Assembly: GCF_000377505.1 (NCBI RefSeq)
Contig: NZ_KB898195.1
Location: 124,001-188,000 of the forward strand
Direction of reading: 5' to 3'
Source: Paenibacillus massiliensis 2301065 = DSM 16942
GTDB lineage: Bacteria; Bacillota; Bacilli; Paenibacillales; Paenibacillaceae
DNA length: 64,000 nucleotides
Positions 17,231 through 25,421 of the stretch are shown in pieces (the first letter of the stretch is position 1; each line of letters starts with the position of its first letter). A program made the position numbers and the translations under genes. The notes under the pieces were generated by a model. The model was not told the origin of the DNA. It worked only from the letters and a program-made list of their open reading frames with translations, and made no database searches.

Positions 17231-19135
17231 TCAACTCGTAGCGTTCTCAGCCAGCTCGATCTGGAAGCTAATCTCGCGTCCACTCGCTTCGATGCGCGCC
17301 CATCTGAGCAATCCGTTTCGGCAGGCTACAGTCTCCGTCTGAAGCTCTACCACCGCATTAGGGGTATCGCTTGTCACCGTCACCGCTGCACCTCTGAACT
17401 CATTGACAAGTGTCTGGCCTTCCAGACAAATATGGCTATACTCCTGTCCGTCGAAATACATTAACGGTATGATGGCCCCGATAGCTTCAACTTCTCCACT
17501 CACTTCATAGGTCACGGTAATGCGTCCCGGCTCCTGTCTGTAGCGGGTCTGTACCTCGGATACGCCCTTGAATGGACCGCTCCAGGAGAGCTCCAGCTCA
17601 CTGAACTGCTCACCAGCTGCTTCATGCTTCACTTGAACGGCGCCCCCACCGTCCGCGGGATCAATACCCACGTCCCGATCGAACGGGCTGGAGCCTTCCA
17701 GACCCTCTGCCAGACTGTGCCACTGTCCATCCAAGGTGCGCCATGCTGGGGCGTAGCTGATCGGAAGAATATCTCCCTCCCCGTATTCAGTGAAGCCGCT
17801 ATCCTTATGTCCCGGTGCAGCCGGACCGATCAGCTCAGGAAGCTGCTGATGCTGGATGCGGACGATACCCGGAATATGATAGGGATCATTGAGCGAGGTC
17901 TGGATGACCATCTGCTGCCCTGGCACCGCAGCCAGGATCGTCTGGAACCAGCCATCCCCGACGAGCACGCGGCTGCCAAGCTCTGCAGGTATAGGCCGCT
18001 CCGGCACATCCACGCCGTCATGCAGGATCGTGTAAGCCAAGGCCGCGGTCGTCCATAGGTTATAACAGGTGTGATTGCTGTACACTTCGAAGCCATGCCG
18101 CGCCTCTGGTTCGTAATAGTTGCGGACGATGCGCAAATTACCCTCAGGTGTAACCCAGCGTCCAATGGCATCCCAGCATAATGCGGCGGCTCTGCGGAAG
18201 GCTCCTGCCAAGGCCACATCCCCCGCTTCGTAGGCAGCTTGAGCCGATGTCGTGAAGGTGAAGGCCGCCGCTGCTTCATTCCATTGGTGTTGACCGCTTC
18301 TTCCCCGCGGCGGGATCATGCCTTGTGGTGACAGCATAAGCAGTGAGCTGAAGGCTCCGCGGGCCAGATGCTTCTCCAGCTCCCCGAGACACTCCCCATG
18401 ATAGCCGGCTCTCAGCATCGTACCAAGATGGTATCTCGTCGCAGCATCATAGGAGAAGGGGCTGTTCGGAAGATTAAGCGGACCATCCTGGTACAGTCCA
18501 AGTGCCGTGAAGCGCGGCAAGTGGTAATTACGCAGATAGGTATCCATCCAGCCTGCCTCAGATGCCATTCCTTCCAGATAGCGAACATATTCGCCGGAGA
18601 TCATAATGGCGTTCCAATTAATCATCCGATTCGGATTCTTCATATGGCTCATGGTGAACCGATAGTACTCCTCTGGCTGAATCTGCTGCAGTTGCTCATG
18701 CCAATGAGCTGCACGATCAGGCAGCCGTGTCTTGAGCAGTCGGTAAGCCCCCATAATCATGACTGGAAAGAAATCCGGGTGCTCATCCGGAGCCGTGCGA
18801 GTCACCACACTCTGGATGCTGCTCTCCAGTGCCGAGGCTGCGGATTCCAGCAGCTCTGTTCTCCCCTCATTCACGAGCACGGCTGCGGCAAGTGCATAAC
18901 AAGGGGTGGAGTAGTATCGCTCCTGATCCGAATAGGGGTCAATAACAGCCCCATGCTGATCCTGATGCTGCTTATAGGCGTTAACCAAGCCTTCGAGTAA
19001 TGCCAGCTTGCGCTGGCGATCCCAGCCACTGGCTACAGACTCCTCAGCCGAGGATAGTGCTGCGAGGTATTCCTGCGCCTGGACTGACCATGGGTAATCC
19101 TCCCGGGTAACTTCTGTCACATGCTTCATCGTCAT
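17231..19135 (-). CDS. Unassigned 634-aa protein of the uronate locus, possible polysaccharide lyase
   Basis: I do not recognise a family with certainty. ATG at 19135 has GAAGGAG just upstream. No signal peptide. Residues 1-400 are helix-rich with aromatic and charged motifs spaced as in alpha/alpha-toroid enzymes: PNRMINWNAIMISGEYVRYLEG, YDAATRYHLGTMLRAG, RSGQHQWNEAAAAF and FEVYSNHTCYNLWTTAALA. Residues 410-634 look beta-rich (repeated short strands and Gly turns). This toroid plus beta-sandwich order is common to uronate-specific polysaccharide lyases (hyaluronate, chondroitin, heparin, alginate). Its place between GH88 and heparinase II/III genes supports a carbohydrate role. It could equally be a glycosidase. 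Function is inference. Confidence 0.55.
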   Translation of the reverse strand: MTMKHVTEVTREDYPWSVQAQEYLAALSSAEESVASGWDRQRKLALLEGLVNAYKQHQDQHGAVIDPYSDQERYYSTPCYALAAAVLVNEGRTELLESAASALESSIQSVVTRTAPDEHPDFFPVMIMGAYRLLKTRLPDRAAHWHEQLQQIQPEEYYRFTMSHMKNPNRMINWNAIMISGEYVRYLEGMASEAGWMDTYLRNYHLPRFTALGLYQDGPLNLPNSPFSYDAATRYHLGTMLRAGYHGECLGELEKHLARGAFSSLLMLSPQGMIPPRGRSGQHQWNEAAAAFTFTTSAQAAYEAGDVALAGAFRRAAALCWDAIGRWVTPEGNLRIVRNYYEPEARHGFEVYSNHTCYNLWTTAALAYTILHDGVDVPERPIPAELGSRVLVGDGWFQTILAAVPGQQMVIQTSLNDPYHIPGIVRIQHQQLPELIGPAAPGHKDSGFTEYGEGDILPISYAPAWRTLDGQWHSLAEGLEGSSPFDRDVGIDPADGGGAVQVKHEAAGEQFSELELSWSGPFKGVSEVQTRYRQEPGRITVTYEVSGEVEAIGAIIPLMYFDGQEYSHICLEGQTLVNEFRGAAVTVTSDTPNAVVELQTETVACRNGLLRWARIEASGREISFQIELAENATS

Positions 19136-19384
19136 AACCGCTCCTTCGTCAGCTTTTTAATGCTTTGCATGGCAACATGCAAAGGGTGGTGAACTTTATC
19201 TGTTTGCATAAGAGTGAATGCTTATCTATTTGTCAGTTCTGTTTGTCTTCACTATTTGCATTGTTGAAATATTCATTGGCAATACATAAGGGTTCAAGCT
19301 GACGAGTCTGGGTCCAAGCTGATCATCATGCACCAATCATGCACCAATCGCCAGGTCCAGGCTCAATCATCCGCTGCAAATCGC
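19136..19384. other. 249-bp intergenic region with a GCAA-looped hairpin and short repeats
   Basis: A perfect 9-bp stem CTTTGCATG/CATGCAAAG (19163-19171 and 19176-19184) closes a GCAA loop about 28 nt upstream of the 634-aa gene start; on the minus strand it lies in the 5' leader. TTTGCAT recurs twice more within 110 bp. At 19325-19350 there is a short tandem repeat of about 11 bp (ATCATGCACCA twice). These could be operator or leader elements; there is no T-run, so it is not a terminator. Confidence 0.5.
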
Positions 19385-21370
19385 TCAAATCGCCCGAATC
19401 GTCACATTCATCTCCCAAGTCTCAACCATCGGATGCCCTGATATTGCCGGGTCAGCAGGCTCACTTACTCCACTCCTTGTTATGGCAGTAACGTAGAAGG
19501 TAAAGGGATGCCCGTCATGGTCCAGATGCGCTACCGGGGTAACCTCCACCTTGGATTGCTCTCCATCATAAGTGAGTTCAACCTCTGCCTTGCTTCCTGT
19601 CCAGCATATGCTGCTAGCAGTCACTTCAGGCCGATGACAGCTAATGAATCGCTCTTCTACCTCCAGCGGTGCCGCAGAACCTGTATACGTGAATACATCC
19701 CGAATCGTCAGTGAGGCCATTGCAGGGGGATGTTGCATCCCAAACGCTGTATGTGAGGTGTATTTTTCCAACTTGGTCAGGGCATCATCATTTCCGTTCG
19801 CTCCCGTAAGCACATCTCCCGAATCGGCACGATCTCCACGCCTCGTGTCAGGCTCCGCACATTGCCAATCCAGAGAGCGGTTGTACGACTGCAGCCCCTC
19901 CACCTCGTATGCTCCCGTCAGATCCAGTGCGATAGAGCTACTGTCAGGTGCATACTGCACATTCAGAACGATGCTGGCTGCCTGCCTGCCCGAGTGCTGG
20001 ACCTGTCCGTTGATGATGGGCACAGAATGATAACGGGACGATATATTCACAATCTCATCACGCTGGTCTGAGAAGTACGCCTTCGTGTACACCCCCGCTC
20101 CAAGGTCGCACAGGATATTCTCTCCTCCAGCATGCACGGTCACATGGCCCAGATCGTTATGATTGTGCGGCTCGTCGTTGTGTCCCCCTTTGACGGCCAG
20201 ACCTGCAGTCAATCTCTCGCCTTGCGAATTCTCCAAGATACCTCTTGTAATAAGCCAGGCCAGCTCCGGCAAGTAATGGCTCTCTGTAGCCTGTGCCCGT
20301 CCCAGAGCCTCTTCCTTCGTCCACAGCAGGTTACGTGAGACGTGACACCATCTGTAGCAAGGGTCCTCGCCAAAAGCCGGAACCGTGAGCGGGAGCGAAT
20401 AACGATGCTGTATCCGTACAGATAGTCTGGAGAGCAACCCTGAAGGAAGAGGCTCGATCTCGCCACTATCCGAGAAGTTCGCGGATACACCGTCAGCAAA
20501 GTGAATACGCTCAGGGAACAAGGCAATCTCAGCAATCTTTGGTTGGCTTAATAGATCCAGCCTGCCATCGGTATATTCATATAACAGGTCACCGAAGTAC
20601 ACATAATAGCCGAACCCGTATACCCAATACCCCAGCCCTTCAGCACATCCGCCATCATTACCGTATCCGCTTACAAAGCAGGCCATTGATCCACACACTC
20701 TGTTCAATATCCGCTCTAGCCTGTCTCGATCCTGCACGAGCAGCAATGCGGCAATGCCCGCAGCTCCTGCGCAGACGGCTGCCCAGTTATGTGTCGCCTG
20801 CTCCCAGTGAAACGGGACTGGGCCCTCGAAGGCTGGACGCAGCACCCTCCGATCCACCTCATAGCGAATTCTTCGAACAAGCTCAGGACTTAGCTTATCC
20901 CCCAGCCAGACCGCAATCTCGGCCAACGCCTGTGCTGTCTCTGCAGCCATCAGATCCACCGTCGTGCTAACACTGCTAATATCCTGGGTGGATGATATAT
21001 GTGCTGGAAGGCTCCAGGTGAATTCCTCACAGATGTCCCATAGCATATCCTCCAGCGGTGCGATCAGCTCTTCACTATTCTCCAACAAGCTGCTCAATGC
21101 CAGACTCGCCAGACGGCGTCTCCGTTCGAAATAAGCCTCCTGATAGTTCGTCCGGTCACCCGTCTCGGCGAATAGCCGATACAGGGAGTAGGTCAGGCGA
21201 GGTGGCACGCTGTGGGCATCCTGATGAGCCATTTCCCTGACTTCGTTCGTTAGTGCTTGCAATACATCCGCTCTGCCTATCATCTCCCAGCGCTCTCTGT
21301 TCTTCATGACAGGGAACGAAGCGGGAGGTCCATCCTGCAGGGCCTGACGTATCTCGGCAGACGTGAACAT
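19385..21370 (-). CDS. Heparinase II/III family protein
   Basis: 661-aa enzyme of the heparinase II/III-like superfamily (PL12/PL15/PL17/PL21 type), cleaving uronic-acid glycans by beta-elimination. The N-terminal alpha/alpha-toroid (about 60-340) includes EQATHNWAAVCAGAAGIAALL with the Asn-Trp motif. The C-terminal Heparinase_II_C beta domain starts near residue 370 and contains GGHNDEPHNHNDLGHVTV, the catalytic or metal-binding His/Asn cluster. No signal peptide is visible, so it probably acts on imported oligosaccharides. AGGAGGA precedes the ATG. It is the first of three minus-strand genes divergent from the sugar importer. The exact substrate cannot be told. Confidence 0.88.
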   Translation of the reverse strand: MFTSAEIRQALQDGPPASFPVMKNRERWEMIGRADVLQALTNEVREMAHQDAHSVPPRLTYSLYRLFAETGDRTNYQEAYFERRRRLASLALSSLLENSEELIAPLEDMLWDICEEFTWSLPAHISSTQDISSVSTTVDLMAAETAQALAEIAVWLGDKLSPELVRRIRYEVDRRVLRPAFEGPVPFHWEQATHNWAAVCAGAAGIAALLLVQDRDRLERILNRVCGSMACFVSGYGNDGGCAEGLGYWVYGFGYYVYFGDLLYEYTDGRLDLLSQPKIAEIALFPERIHFADGVSANFSDSGEIEPLPSGLLSRLSVRIQHRYSLPLTVPAFGEDPCYRWCHVSRNLLWTKEEALGRAQATESHYLPELAWLITRGILENSQGERLTAGLAVKGGHNDEPHNHNDLGHVTVHAGGENILCDLGAGVYTKAYFSDQRDEIVNISSRYHSVPIINGQVQHSGRQAASIVLNVQYAPDSSSIALDLTGAYEVEGLQSYNRSLDWQCAEPDTRRGDRADSGDVLTGANGNDDALTKLEKYTSHTAFGMQHPPAMASLTIRDVFTYTGSAAPLEVEERFISCHRPEVTASSICWTGSKAEVELTYDGEQSKVEVTPVAHLDHDGHPFTFYVTAITRSGVSEPADPAISGHPMVETWEMNVTIRAI

Positions 21371-21787
21371 GCATTCTTCCTCCTTAATCTTGAGGTTATG
21401 CCCCCATTATACTCGGCTTGTTCTTGCAGCAGATGGAACATATTTTTCTTTTCACAAAGCTTTTTGACTTATCTATAGAAGCTATCGCGTTCATTGCCAT
21501 AAAAGCTACCGATGTACACCGTCTTCTGAGCATGATTAGACCTTGATTTCTTGGCTCAAATGGGTCTACATCAAGCATTCTTCTATTCCTGCGGCGCACA
21601 GACGCGCACAATAATTCCAAAACTGAAAAATATATTTCATGTATGGACACCCCTCCCTGCCTACAATGTGGAGTATAGAGCAAGCGCTGAGCTGTCCCTG
21701 GCACAACATATTGGGACCAGGCACAGACGCTGCAGCGCAGATGCGTAATGAACTCATTTGCTAAATTCTATAGAGAGAGGGATGACT
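21371..21787. promoter_or_regulatory. 417-bp divergent promoter region of the uronate locus
   Basis: Lies between the heparinase gene (minus) and the importer operon (plus), so it must carry both promoters. On the minus strand a perfect TATAAT occurs just upstream of the heparinase gene (about 21405-21415), but its -35 is poor, which fits activator dependence (AraC-type regulator encoded downstream). No gene-sized ORF with a ribosome binding site. Confidence 0.5.
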
Positions 21788-22741
21788 ATGAAAGGGAATC
21801 GCAACACGGCCGTGGCAGAAACACAACAGACCGGATGGCGCAAGACAAAGGTCCGTTCAGCTGGTCAAAACGGCAAAGAAACACTCATGGGATATCTATT
21901 TGTCGGTCCGATGCTGGCTGGCTTATTCGTATTCACACTCATTCCGATTCTGGCTACAATCGTTCTGAGCTTGACGGACTGGAACTTCGTCGCCGGATTG
22001 GACAGGATCAAATTCGTGGGTCTGGACAACTTTATTAAATTAACGAAGGACCCGTTGTTCATTCAATCCTTAGTTAATAACCTACTGCTCCTGATCGTCA
22101 TTCCGGTCACGATGATTGTCTCGCTGGTGCTGGCCGTCGTGCTGAACAAGCAGGTATTCCTGAAAGGGATGTTCAAGGTCATCTTCTTCATGCCTTACAT
22201 CTCCAGCGTAGTAGCTGTAGCTATCGTGTATCAAGTGTTGTTCCACCCTTCCTATGGACCAGTGAACCAGTTCCTGATGTCCCTTGGAATGAGCAGCCCA
22301 CCGAAATGGCTCGCTGACCCGAACTTTGCCTTGATCTCGGTCATGATGATTAACGTATGGACTAGTATCGGATTCTACATGATCCTCTATCTGGCAGGAC
22401 TGCAGAACATTCCAAAGGACCTGTATGAGTCCGCTGATATTGATGGGGCCAATGCTTTCCACAAATTCAGATTCATTACGGTTCCTATGCTGTCACCAAC
22501 ATCATTCTTCCTGCTGGTAACTGGTGTCATCTCTACATTCCGGATCTTCGATCTGATCAAGGTCCTCACCGAGGGCGGACCAGCCGGCTCCACCTCTGTA
22601 ATGGTGTATTATCTCTACGACACGGCATTCGTGAATCTGAAGACCGGATATGCTTCATCCATGGGGATTGTCCTGCTGCTCATGGTACTGGCGATTACGG
22701 GTATTCAATGGGTCGCACAGAAGAAATGGGTCAATTACTAA
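21788..22741 (+). CDS. Carbohydrate ABC transporter permease 1
   Basis: 317-aa permease of the CUT1 (MalF/UgpA) class. ATG at 21788 has AGAGAGGG six nt upstream; upstream TTG and ATG codons fit less well. TM1 (LMGYLFVGPMLAGLFVFTLIP) follows a polar 35-residue N-terminus; five further TMs; coupling EAA motif YESADIDGANAFHKFRFITVPML. Forms the channel with the next gene. First gene of importer operon 21788-25173, divergent from the uronate enzymes, so the likely cargo is uronate oligosaccharides. No ATPase is encoded nearby; a shared MsmX-type ATPase probably energises it, as in B. subtilis. Confidence 0.93.
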   Translation: MKGNRNTAVAETQQTGWRKTKVRSAGQNGKETLMGYLFVGPMLAGLFVFTLIPILATIVLSLTDWNFVAGLDRIKFVGLDNFIKLTKDPLFIQSLVNNLLLLIVIPVTMIVSLVLAVVLNKQVFLKGMFKVIFFMPYISSVVAVAIVYQVLFHPSYGPVNQFLMSLGMSSPPKWLADPNFALISVMMINVWTSIGFYMILYLAGLQNIPKDLYESADIDGANAFHKFRFITVPMLSPTSFFLLVTGVISTFRIFDLIKVLTEGGPAGSTSVMVYYLYDTAFVNLKTGYASSMGIVLLLMVLAITGIQWVAQKKWVNY

Positions 22742-22762
22742 TGAGGCTCCAAGGGAGGGAAC

Positions 22763-23608
22763 ATGTCTATGCTACAATCGATTAAAGGGCAGTCCGGCAA
22801 GCTGATCATGACCGTGATTATGCTGATTATCGGGATCATATTCCTGCTGCCATTCATCTGGATGCTGTCCACATCCTTCAAGATCGAAGCCGATGTCTTC
22901 AAATATCCAATCGAATGGATTCCGACGACCTGGAATGCCCTGCAGAACTATTCGCAGGTATGGGCCGGGAACTATCCGTTTGCCTTATACTATTGGAATA
23001 CCGTTAAGGTAACCTTATTAACAGTTCTAATCTCTGTAACAGTATCCAGTATGGCGGCCTATGGCTTCTCCAAAATCCAGTTCCGTGGGCGAGAGTTTCT
23101 TTTCCTGATCGTCTTGGCCACCTACATGGTTCCAGGGCAAGCTATTCTCGTGCCGCAGTTCATTCTGTACCGCTGGCTTGGCCTGTTCGACAGCCATTTG
23201 GGACTCATCATGCTGGGTAGCTTCAGTGTTATGGGGACGTTCATGCTGCGTCAGTTCTTCCTGGGGATTAATCAGGAGTTCATCGAAGCGGCCAAGATCG
23301 ACGGTGCGGGTCATATCCGAATCTTCGCACAGATCGCGTTCCCGCTCGTTCGTCCATCCATTGCAACCTATGCAATCTTGCGCTTTATCTGGACGTGGAA
23401 TGACTATCAGAATCCACTGATCTTCCTACGCTCCGATCATTTGTATACGCTCCAACTGGGTATCAACAAATTTGCCGACGCCTACGGACAGTATTACTCA
23501 CTGATCATGGCGGGAGCGGTATCTGCTATCATTCCGCTGCTCATTATATTTATCATCGGGCAAAAACAGGTTATTGAAGGCATCGCAGTCGGCGGCGTTA
23601 AGGGATAA
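22763..23608 (+). CDS. Carbohydrate ABC transporter permease 2
   Basis: 281-aa CUT1 permease of the MalG/YesQ class with six TMs. Conserved motifs: LPFIWMLSTSFK, AAYGFSKIQFRGREFLFL, FMLRQFFLGINQEFIEAAKIDGAG (EAA loop) and RFIWTWNDYQNPLIFL. AAGGGAGG site upstream and 21 nt from the previous gene. Heterodimerises with permease 1. Confidence 0.94.
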   Translation: MSMLQSIKGQSGKLIMTVIMLIIGIIFLLPFIWMLSTSFKIEADVFKYPIEWIPTTWNALQNYSQVWAGNYPFALYYWNTVKVTLLTVLISVTVSSMAAYGFSKIQFRGREFLFLIVLATYMVPGQAILVPQFILYRWLGLFDSHLGLIMLGSFSVMGTFMLRQFFLGINQEFIEAAKIDGAGHIRIFAQIAFPLVRPSIATYAILRFIWTWNDYQNPLIFLRSDHLYTLQLGINKFADAYGQYYSLIMAGAVSAIIPLLIIFIIGQKQVIEGIAVGGVKG

Positions 23609-23779
23609 TATCGATGCACTGGACATGCGCAAGATAACTGTTAAAGGATACTCCTAACAGAAACACTTCATAAAGTAATGACAACTTTAACATCGAATAA
23701 CGCACATGAAGTCAAAATATTTTGCTTTTCAAAAAGATAGTTGCATGTCGCATGTCAGTGCAAATGATAGGATGATCAA

Positions 23780-23793
23780 TGTAAGCGTTTCAT
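23780..23793 (+). promoter_or_regulatory. cre-like (CcpA) site before the binding-protein gene
   Basis: TGTAAGCGTTTCAT keeps the left half and CG core of the catabolite-responsive element (12 of 14 positions of a loose consensus) and lies about 40 nt upstream of the sugar-binding lipoprotein gene, next to TATAAA. A half-conserved cre, so moderate support for carbon catabolite control of this gene. Confidence 0.4.
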
Positions 23794-23832
23794 CCATTAT
23801 AAAGAAAGCATACACACAGGGAGGTTATATCC

Positions 23833-25173
23833 ATGAAAAAACGGCGCTCTGTCTCCATCAGCCTTTGCGCGGTGCTGCTTCTCTCTCTATTACTGACTGC
23901 CTGCGGAGGCTCTGCGAATGAGCAAAGCTCCTCTGGTTCCGGTGAGAGTGGCAATGAACAAGTCACAATCAAGTTTTTCCACTGGTACGATGACAAAATC
24001 GAGGGCTTCGACAAGCTTATTGCTGAATTCGAGAAGCAACATCCGAATATTAAAGTAGAATCCGTCGTAGGTGTTCTGAATGACGCCAACGAGACGATGA
24101 AGAAGATTGACCTTGCGATCGCCTCTGGCGAAGAGCTGGACGTTATGATTATGAATAACCCAACTGCTTATGCTCAGCGTGCTGCGATTGACGTATTGGA
24201 GCCGCTCGATGAGTATCTGGAGAAGGACGGCCAGACATTCAACGATGAATATCAAGTGGACACGGCCATTGATGGCAAGCACTATGCCTTCCCTGGTAAA
24301 GTCAATCAATACTTCGTCATGCTGAACAAAGACCAATTGGATGCAGCAGGCCTACCTGTACCGACCGAATGGACTTGGGATGAGTATCTCGACTATGCAC
24401 AGAAGCTGACCAAGGGTGAAGGCCCTTCCAAGCAATACGGTACCTATTTCCACACATGGGTAGACTACTCCATGCTGCCACTGATGGGTCAACTGGAGAA
24501 CAACAACGTAATCAAGTCTGACGGTACACCGAATGTAGACAACGACCTGTTCCGCCAAGGGCTCGCGATTCGTGATCGTGCTGCCAAGGAAGGCTCCGCT
24601 GTACCCTATGAGGATACTATTAGCCAGAAGCTGCACTATCGGAATGTATTCATGAACGGTCAAGCTAGCATGCTGATGATCGGTTCCTGGATGATTACAG
24701 AAGCAGCCGGTAACGGACCGATCAAGCAGAACTTCAAGACAGCCTTCGCTCCTTATCCGACAGCTAAAGCTGGCGATCCGATTGCAAGTAAGGCAGATGG
24801 TGATTTTGTAACTGTATATGCTAAATCCAAGCACAAGCAAGAAGCCTACACCTTCGCAAAATGGTTCACTACAGAAGGTATGGAGCTGCAAGGTAAATAC
24901 CTGAACGGCTGGGCTAAATCGGACTCCCAGGCTCTGATTGACAAGATGACCTCTGGTCCTGATGCAGAGAAGCTGATCGACAAGGAATCCCTGCTGCATG
25001 TGCTTGATGCCACAAAGCTTGCTAAGATGTACATCTCCGTACCTTATCAAGAAGAGCTGGATAAAGCCCTGATGAACGAAATGGAGAAAATGCTGCTGGG
25101 TGCTCAGGATCTGGATACGGCCGTCACCAATGCGCAGACCAACATTAAGAACCTGATTAGCGCGAATCAATAG
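23833..25173 (+). CDS. Sugar ABC transporter substrate-binding lipoprotein
   Basis: 446-aa family 1 extracellular binding protein. Lipobox LLTAC with Cys24 after a KKRR n-region; a Gly/Ser-rich tether follows. Typical fold motifs: FFHWYDDKIEGFDKLIAEFEKQHPNIKV, DVMIMNN, MNGQASMLMIGSWMI. AGGGAGG precedes the ATG. It follows the two permeases after 224 bp that carry a cre-like site, so it may also be transcribed on its own to give higher amounts. Ligand probably an unsaturated uronate oligosaccharide, judged from context only. Confidence 0.93.
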   Translation: MKKRRSVSISLCAVLLLSLLLTACGGSANEQSSSGSGESGNEQVTIKFFHWYDDKIEGFDKLIAEFEKQHPNIKVESVVGVLNDANETMKKIDLAIASGEELDVMIMNNPTAYAQRAAIDVLEPLDEYLEKDGQTFNDEYQVDTAIDGKHYAFPGKVNQYFVMLNKDQLDAAGLPVPTEWTWDEYLDYAQKLTKGEGPSKQYGTYFHTWVDYSMLPLMGQLENNNVIKSDGTPNVDNDLFRQGLAIRDRAAKEGSAVPYEDTISQKLHYRNVFMNGQASMLMIGSWMITEAAGNGPIKQNFKTAFAPYPTAKAGDPIASKADGDFVTVYAKSKHKQEAYTFAKWFTTEGMELQGKYLNGWAKSDSQALIDKMTSGPDAEKLIDKESLLHVLDATKLAKMYISVPYQEELDKALMNEMEKMLLGAQDLDTAVTNAQTNIKNLISANQ

Positions 25174-25421
25174 CGCACTACATCTTCATAGATTCATCCC
25201 ACGGATTAGGACCCGCTTATGCGGTGTCCTAATTCCTTGCATTTAGCCAATATTCCATTCTGACCTCTCAAGTACAGTGCCATGAACGCAGGATTGCCTA
25301 CAGACTTGATGCCGAAGTGCTCTGCATCGTAATTCACACGCGGAATATCAGCCTTCTATGACCCCTTACAAAAAATTTGGGGTGCATGCCTTTTGGAAGC
25401 GCTTTATAATAAAAATAGGAA
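25174..25421. promoter_or_regulatory. 248-bp gap with imperfect stem-loop and a cre-like/-10 cluster
   Basis: ATTAGGAC and GTCCTAAT (around 25205-25232) form an 8-bp stem without a good T-run, a weak terminator at best. TGGAAGCGCTTTAT (about 25395-25408) is an 8-bp-core palindrome resembling cre and overlaps TATAAT at 25405-25410, immediately before the sensor kinase gene. This would place the two-component genes under carbon catabolite control (inference). Confidence 0.45.

Noticed and set aside
19163..19184. Terminator for the heparinase-like gene
   Set aside because: A perfect 9-bp stem with a GCAA loop but no T-run in either direction, and it lies close to the next start, so a leader hairpin or operator is more likely.
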